The position numbers were made by a program, and so were the translations under genes. 8,269 nucleotides of DNA, taken from the NCBI GenBank assembly GCA_031549535.1, contig JAVBPP010000119.1, forward strand, positions 1 to 8,269, in the 5' to 3' direction. This DNA is from JAVBPP01 sp031549535 (GTDB taxonomy: Bacteria > Bacillota > Clostridia > Oscillospirales > Acutalibacteraceae). Under the pieces are notes generated by a model that did not search any database, was not told the origin of the DNA, and saw only the letters and a program-made list of their open reading frames with translations. This document shows positions 5,738 to 8,269 of this stretch, in pieces. Position 1 is the stretch's first letter. Every line of letters starts with the position of its first letter.

Positions 5738-7176
5738 AGCTGCTGCACCGCCTCCCGTATCCCCTGCTCCCGGATTGCGGTAAGGTAGCCTTCCACTGTT
5801 TCCGCAAGGCCCGCAATCGCGCTCAAGTCCCGCCCCCAGAGGGCGGTGTCCGCGAGCACGCGGCGCACATCGCCCTGCGGCATTTGGATGTGGCGGCACA
5901 GCTCCAAATCGTCATGAATTTCATAGCTGCGTGTGCCGGTGCTGCCCACAAAACAGCCCTCGTTCTCCTCGCCCTGATAAAAGCGCAGCAAAGCCGCCAG
6001 GCCGAAGCCGAGCACGGGCGGAACATTGCCCTTGGCGTCCACATAATCCAGCAGAGAGGGCAGAATACGCGCACAGAATTTAGAGATGGAATTCAAAGAA
6101 ATATCGAGCAGTTTATGCTGAATAAAGGGGTTGGCGAAACGCTCCAGAACCGCCGCCGCAAAGCTGTGCAATTCCGCCTCCGGCAACGGGATGCAGGGAA
6201 TAATTTCCTCATACACCGCGCGGTTGATATAGGTGCGGAATAGGTCATCGCCCACCATTTGAGACACAATGTCATGCCCGGCGAGATAGGCCGCCAAAAC
6301 GCTCACGGTGTGTGCACCGTTCAAAATCCGCACTTTGCGCGTACGGTACGCTTTGATATCGTCCGCAAACACAATATCCAGACCCAACTGATCCAGCGGC
6401 ACGCGCTGATGCCATGCCTGCGGGCATTCAATGGCCCAAAAGAAAAACGGCTCGCAGGTATCCAGCATGGCATCCTCGTAGCCCAATTTTTCACAAAGCG
6501 CGGCATGCTCCCCTGCAGGAAAGCCCGTGACAATGCGGTCAACCAACGTATTTGCAAAGCAGCAGGCCTGTTCCAGCCACGCAATAAAACCGGGCTCCAG
6601 CCGCCAATCCGCCGCATAGTGCAAAACCGTTTCCCGCAGCTTTGCGCCGTTGTCCTCAATCAATTCACAGGGCAAAAGGAACAAGCCCTTGCCCGCATCA
6701 CCCTGAAAGTGGGTATAGCGGCGGTATAAAAATGCAGTCAGCTTGGCGGGGTAAGAAACGGGCGGGGCATCTGTCAGTGCATCCCCCGCACGGTACGCAA
6801 TCCCCGCTTCGGTGGTGTTGGAGAGAATCAGTTCCAGCGTTTCACTTTGGGCAAGCTGCAAAAAGCCCTCCCAATCCGTGTAGGGATTGATGCAGCGGGA
6901 AACACTCGTTATCGTTTCCGCCCGTTCCACAACCGCACCGTTTTCCATGCCGCGCTGGATGACGGTATATACGCAGTCCTGCGCGTTCAGCTTTTCCGCA
7001 AGCCCATCTGCAATGGGCTGCGCAATGACCACACTGCCGCCGAATTTCCCCTGCCTGTTTGCGGTTTCGATGGCATAGTCCGCAAACGCACGCAGGAAGT
7101 TGCCCTCGCCGAACTGCAGCACCTTTTCGGGCAGAGTGCCGAATTTTTTGGGTATGGTTTGATGAATTTGTTTCAT
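5725..7176 (-). CDS. uxaB: Tagaturonate reductase (altronate oxidoreductase)
   Basis: Product of 483 residues, about the length I recall for E. coli UxaB. It reduces D-tagaturonate to D-altronate with NADH in the cytosol, supplying the substrate of UxaA encoded just downstream. It belongs to the polyol-specific long-chain (mannitol) dehydrogenase family. The N-terminal cofactor region reads VLQFGEGNFLRAF (19-31), and the catalytic signature is KVRILNGAH (281-289) with K281, N286 and H289. Mannonate oxidoreductase UxuB is a related alternative, but uxaA as neighbour and the N-terminal pattern favour UxaB. The ATG at 7176 is preferred to one at 7182 because AGGGGAG (7190-7184) is 7 nt from the former and 1 nt from the latter. 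The gap to the upstream Ig-repeat gene is only 17 nt. Confidence 0.93.
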   Translation of the reverse strand: MKQIHQTIPKKFGTLPEKVLQFGEGNFLRAFADYAIETANRQGKFGGSVVIAQPIADGLAEKLNAQDCVYTVIQRGMENGAVVERAETITSVSRCINPYTDWEGFLQLAQSETLELILSNTTEAGIAYRAGDALTDAPPVSYPAKLTAFLYRRYTHFQGDAGKGLFLLPCELIEDNGAKLRETVLHYAADWRLEPGFIAWLEQACCFANTLVDRIVTGFPAGEHAALCEKLGYEDAMLDTCEPFFFWAIECPQAWHQRVPLDQLGLDIVFADDIKAYRTRKVRILNGAHTVSVLAAYLAGHDIVSQMVGDDLFRTYINRAVYEEIIPCIPLPEAELHSFAAAVLERFANPFIQHKLLDISLNSISKFCARILPSLLDYVDAKGNVPPVLGFGLAALLRFYQGEENEGCFVGSTGTRSYEIHDDLELCRHIQMPQGDVRRVLADTALWGRDLSAIAGLAETVEGYLTAIREQGIREAVQQLCKN

Positions 7177-7183
7177 ATGCATG

Positions 7184-7190
7184 CTCCCCT
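7184..7190 (-). promoter_or_regulatory. Ribosome binding site deciding the uxaB start
   Basis: AGGGGAG has a 7-nt spacer to the ATG at 7176 and only 1 nt to the ATG at 7182. It lies in the 17-nt gap after the Ig-repeat gene, which leaves no room for a terminator or separate promoter. Confidence 0.7.
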
Positions 7191-7193
7191 ATT

Positions 7194-8269
7194 TTATTTT
7201 ACCGTCACTTTACAGCTGGCAGTTTTGCCGCTGCAGACTTTTACGGTGATGATTGCCGTACCGGCCTTCACCGCCGTGAGCTTGCCTGTTTTGGCGTCTA
7301 CCTTGACAACGGCAGTATTGCTGGACGAAAACTTCCGCGCATAGCTCGCCGCGCCGGAATTGAGGGTGACGGCAAGCGTTTTCGTGGTGCCTTTGGTCAT
7401 GGTCAAGGGATTCGGCGTAAGCTTGACGCTGGTCGGCGCGGGTTTGACGGTGACAGTTATACTTTTCTTCACACCATTATAAAGGGTTAACGTGATAGTA
7501 GCCGTGCCCGCCTTCAGCGCCGTAATTTTGCCGTTTGTGTCCACGATGGCGACGGCCTTGTTGCTACTTGACCAGGTGCGCTTATAACTCGCCGCGCCGG
7601 AGGGGGCTAGGGTTGCCGTGGCGGCGAAAGTCTCTTTTACGCCAAGGGTTACGGCGGTTTTGTTGAGGGTGATACTGGTCGGTGCAGCCTTGACCGTGAC
7701 GGTCATGCTCTTCTTCACGCCGTTGTAAAGCGTCAGCGTGATGGTCGCCGTGCCCGCCTTCAGCGCCGTAATCTTCCCGTTTGTGTCCACGATGGCGACT
7801 GCCTTGTTGCTGGATGACCAAACGCGTTTATAACTGGCCGCGCCGGAGGGGGCTAGGGTTGCCGCGGCGGTAAAGGTTTCTTTCACGCCGAGGGTTACGG
7901 CGGTTTTGTTGAGGGCGATACCGGTCGGTGCGGCCTTGACTGTGACGGTCATACTCTTTTTCACGCCGTTGTAGAGGGTTAACGTGATGGTAGCCGTGCC
8001 TGCCTTCAGCGCCGTGCTTTTGCCGTTTGTGTCCACGATGGCGACCGCCTTGTTGCTGCTTGACCAAACGCGTTTATAACTCGCCGCGCCGGAGGGGGCG
8101 AGGGTTGCCGTGGTGGTGAAAGTTTCTTTCACGCCGAGGGTTACGGCGGTTTTGTTGAGGGTGATGCTGGTCGGTGCGGCCTTGACTGTGACGGTCATGC
8201 TCTTCTTCACGCCGTTGTAAAGCGTCAGCGTGATGGTCGCCGTGCCCGCCTTCAGCGCCGTAATCTTCC
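7194..8269 (-). CDS. Secreted Ig-like (Big_2) repeat protein, C-terminal part (runs off right edge)
   Basis: The frame is open from the right edge to a TAA at 7196-7194, giving 357 visible C-terminal residues; the true start lies outside. It is built of bacterial Ig-like domains of the Big_2 type, with the recurring pattern LNKTAVTLGVKETF, then WSSSNKAVAIVDTNGK, then ALKAGTATITLTL and TVTVK. Three full 82-residue domains, one partial domain at the edge and a divergent last domain (7197-7439) are visible. Such domains form stalks or binding modules in surface adhesins and in secreted carbohydrate-active enzymes. The chain stops right after the last domain (CKVTVK) with no LPxTG motif, membrane anchor or SLH domain. 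Any anchor or catalytic domain must therefore be upstream. Low-complexity Thr/Ala/Val/Lys composition and lack of aromatic residues fit an extracellular protein. Confidence 0.88.
   Translation of the reverse strand, partial: KITALKAGTATITLTLYNGVKKSMTVTVKAAPTSITLNKTAVTLGVKETFTTTATLAPSGAASYKRVWSSSNKAVAIVDTNGKSTALKAGTATITLTLYNGVKKSMTVTVKAAPTGIALNKTAVTLGVKETFTAAATLAPSGAASYKRVWSSSNKAVAIVDTNGKITALKAGTATITLTLYNGVKKSMTVTVKAAPTSITLNKTAVTLGVKETFAATATLAPSGAASYKRTWSSSNKAVAIVDTNGKITALKAGTATITLTLYNGVKKSITVTVKPAPTSVKLTPNPLTMTKGTTKTLAVTLNSGAASYARKFSSSNTAVVKVDAKTGKLTAVKAGTAIITVKVCSGKTASCKVTVK
7440..8269 (-). repeat. 246-bp tandem repeats encoding Ig-like domains
   Basis: Units of exactly 246 bp (82 codons) lie at 7440-7685, 7686-7931 and 7932-8177, with a partial one at 8178-8269. 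They are highly similar at the DNA level. A 59-nt stretch at 8211-8269 is identical to 7719-7777, two units away, while the intervening unit differs at several positions. The last domain (7197-7439) is a distant relative and not part of the recent array. The array continues past the right edge by an unknown number of units. Confidence 0.9.

Noticed and set aside
5738..5899. Upstream extension of the altronate dehydratase frame
   Set aside because: It overlaps uxaB coding sequence, has no family similarity by eye, and the ATG at 5737 gives the expected N-terminus and length.
7582..8067. Two 79-codon minus-strand frames within the Ig repeats
   Set aside because: They are an alternate frame of the 246-bp repeat units; their near-identical sequences simply reflect the tandem repeat.
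7440..8269. CRISPR-like array
   Set aside because: The repeat period is 246 bp with no short repeat/unique spacer structure, and the frame is continuously open.

Overview
The window reads as one co-oriented block: every gene I can support is on the minus strand, so biological order runs from right to left. Moderately high GC by eye (apart from the AT-rich left 150 bases), strong Gly-rich Shine-Dalgarno sites, a secreted protein made of Big_2-type immunoglobulin-like repeats, and dispersed GTAGGG-type palindromes in the intergenic gaps together suggest a Gram-positive gut or anaerobic Clostridia member, perhaps an Oscillospiraceae relative. That placement is inference, not a database match.

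Right part (8269 to 4262): the C-terminal end of a large Ig-like repeat protein runs off the right edge. It is followed after 17 nt by uxaB (tagaturonate reductase), which overlaps uxaA (altronate dehydratase) by 13 nt. UxaB and UxaA catalyse consecutive steps of galacturonate breakdown: tagaturonate to altronate to 2-keto-3-deoxygluconate. This suggests use of pectin-derived sugar acids. The isomerase UxaC and the KDG kinase and aldolase are not in the window.

Middle part (4240 to 1749): three closely spaced genes follow with gaps of 21, 10 and 16 nt: a GNAT N-acetyltransferase, an APH-type small-molecule phosphotransferase, and a Gfo/Idh/MocA-type NAD(P)-dependent oxidoreductase. No terminator is visible between them and uxaA, so one long transcript is plausible. 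Their substrates are unknown.

Left part (1748 to 1): a 155-nt gap holds a paired palindrome and the leader of a second small operon. That operon encodes a PPC/DUF296-domain protein and a short epoxyqueuosine-reductase-like iron-sulfur protein, joined by an ATGA overlap. Beyond the operon lies a 293-bp MITE-like block (149-441) with 16/17-matching terminal inverted repeats and four GTAGGG palindromes. An AT-rich stretch follows, where the first 20 codons of an IS3-type transposase OrfA run off the left edge.

No RNA gene, CRISPR array or convincing intrinsic terminator was found. The most unusual features are the MITE-like block with its covarying palindromes, the 492-bp higher-order pattern in the Ig repeats, and the co-orientation of an extracellular Ig-repeat protein with uxaBA.
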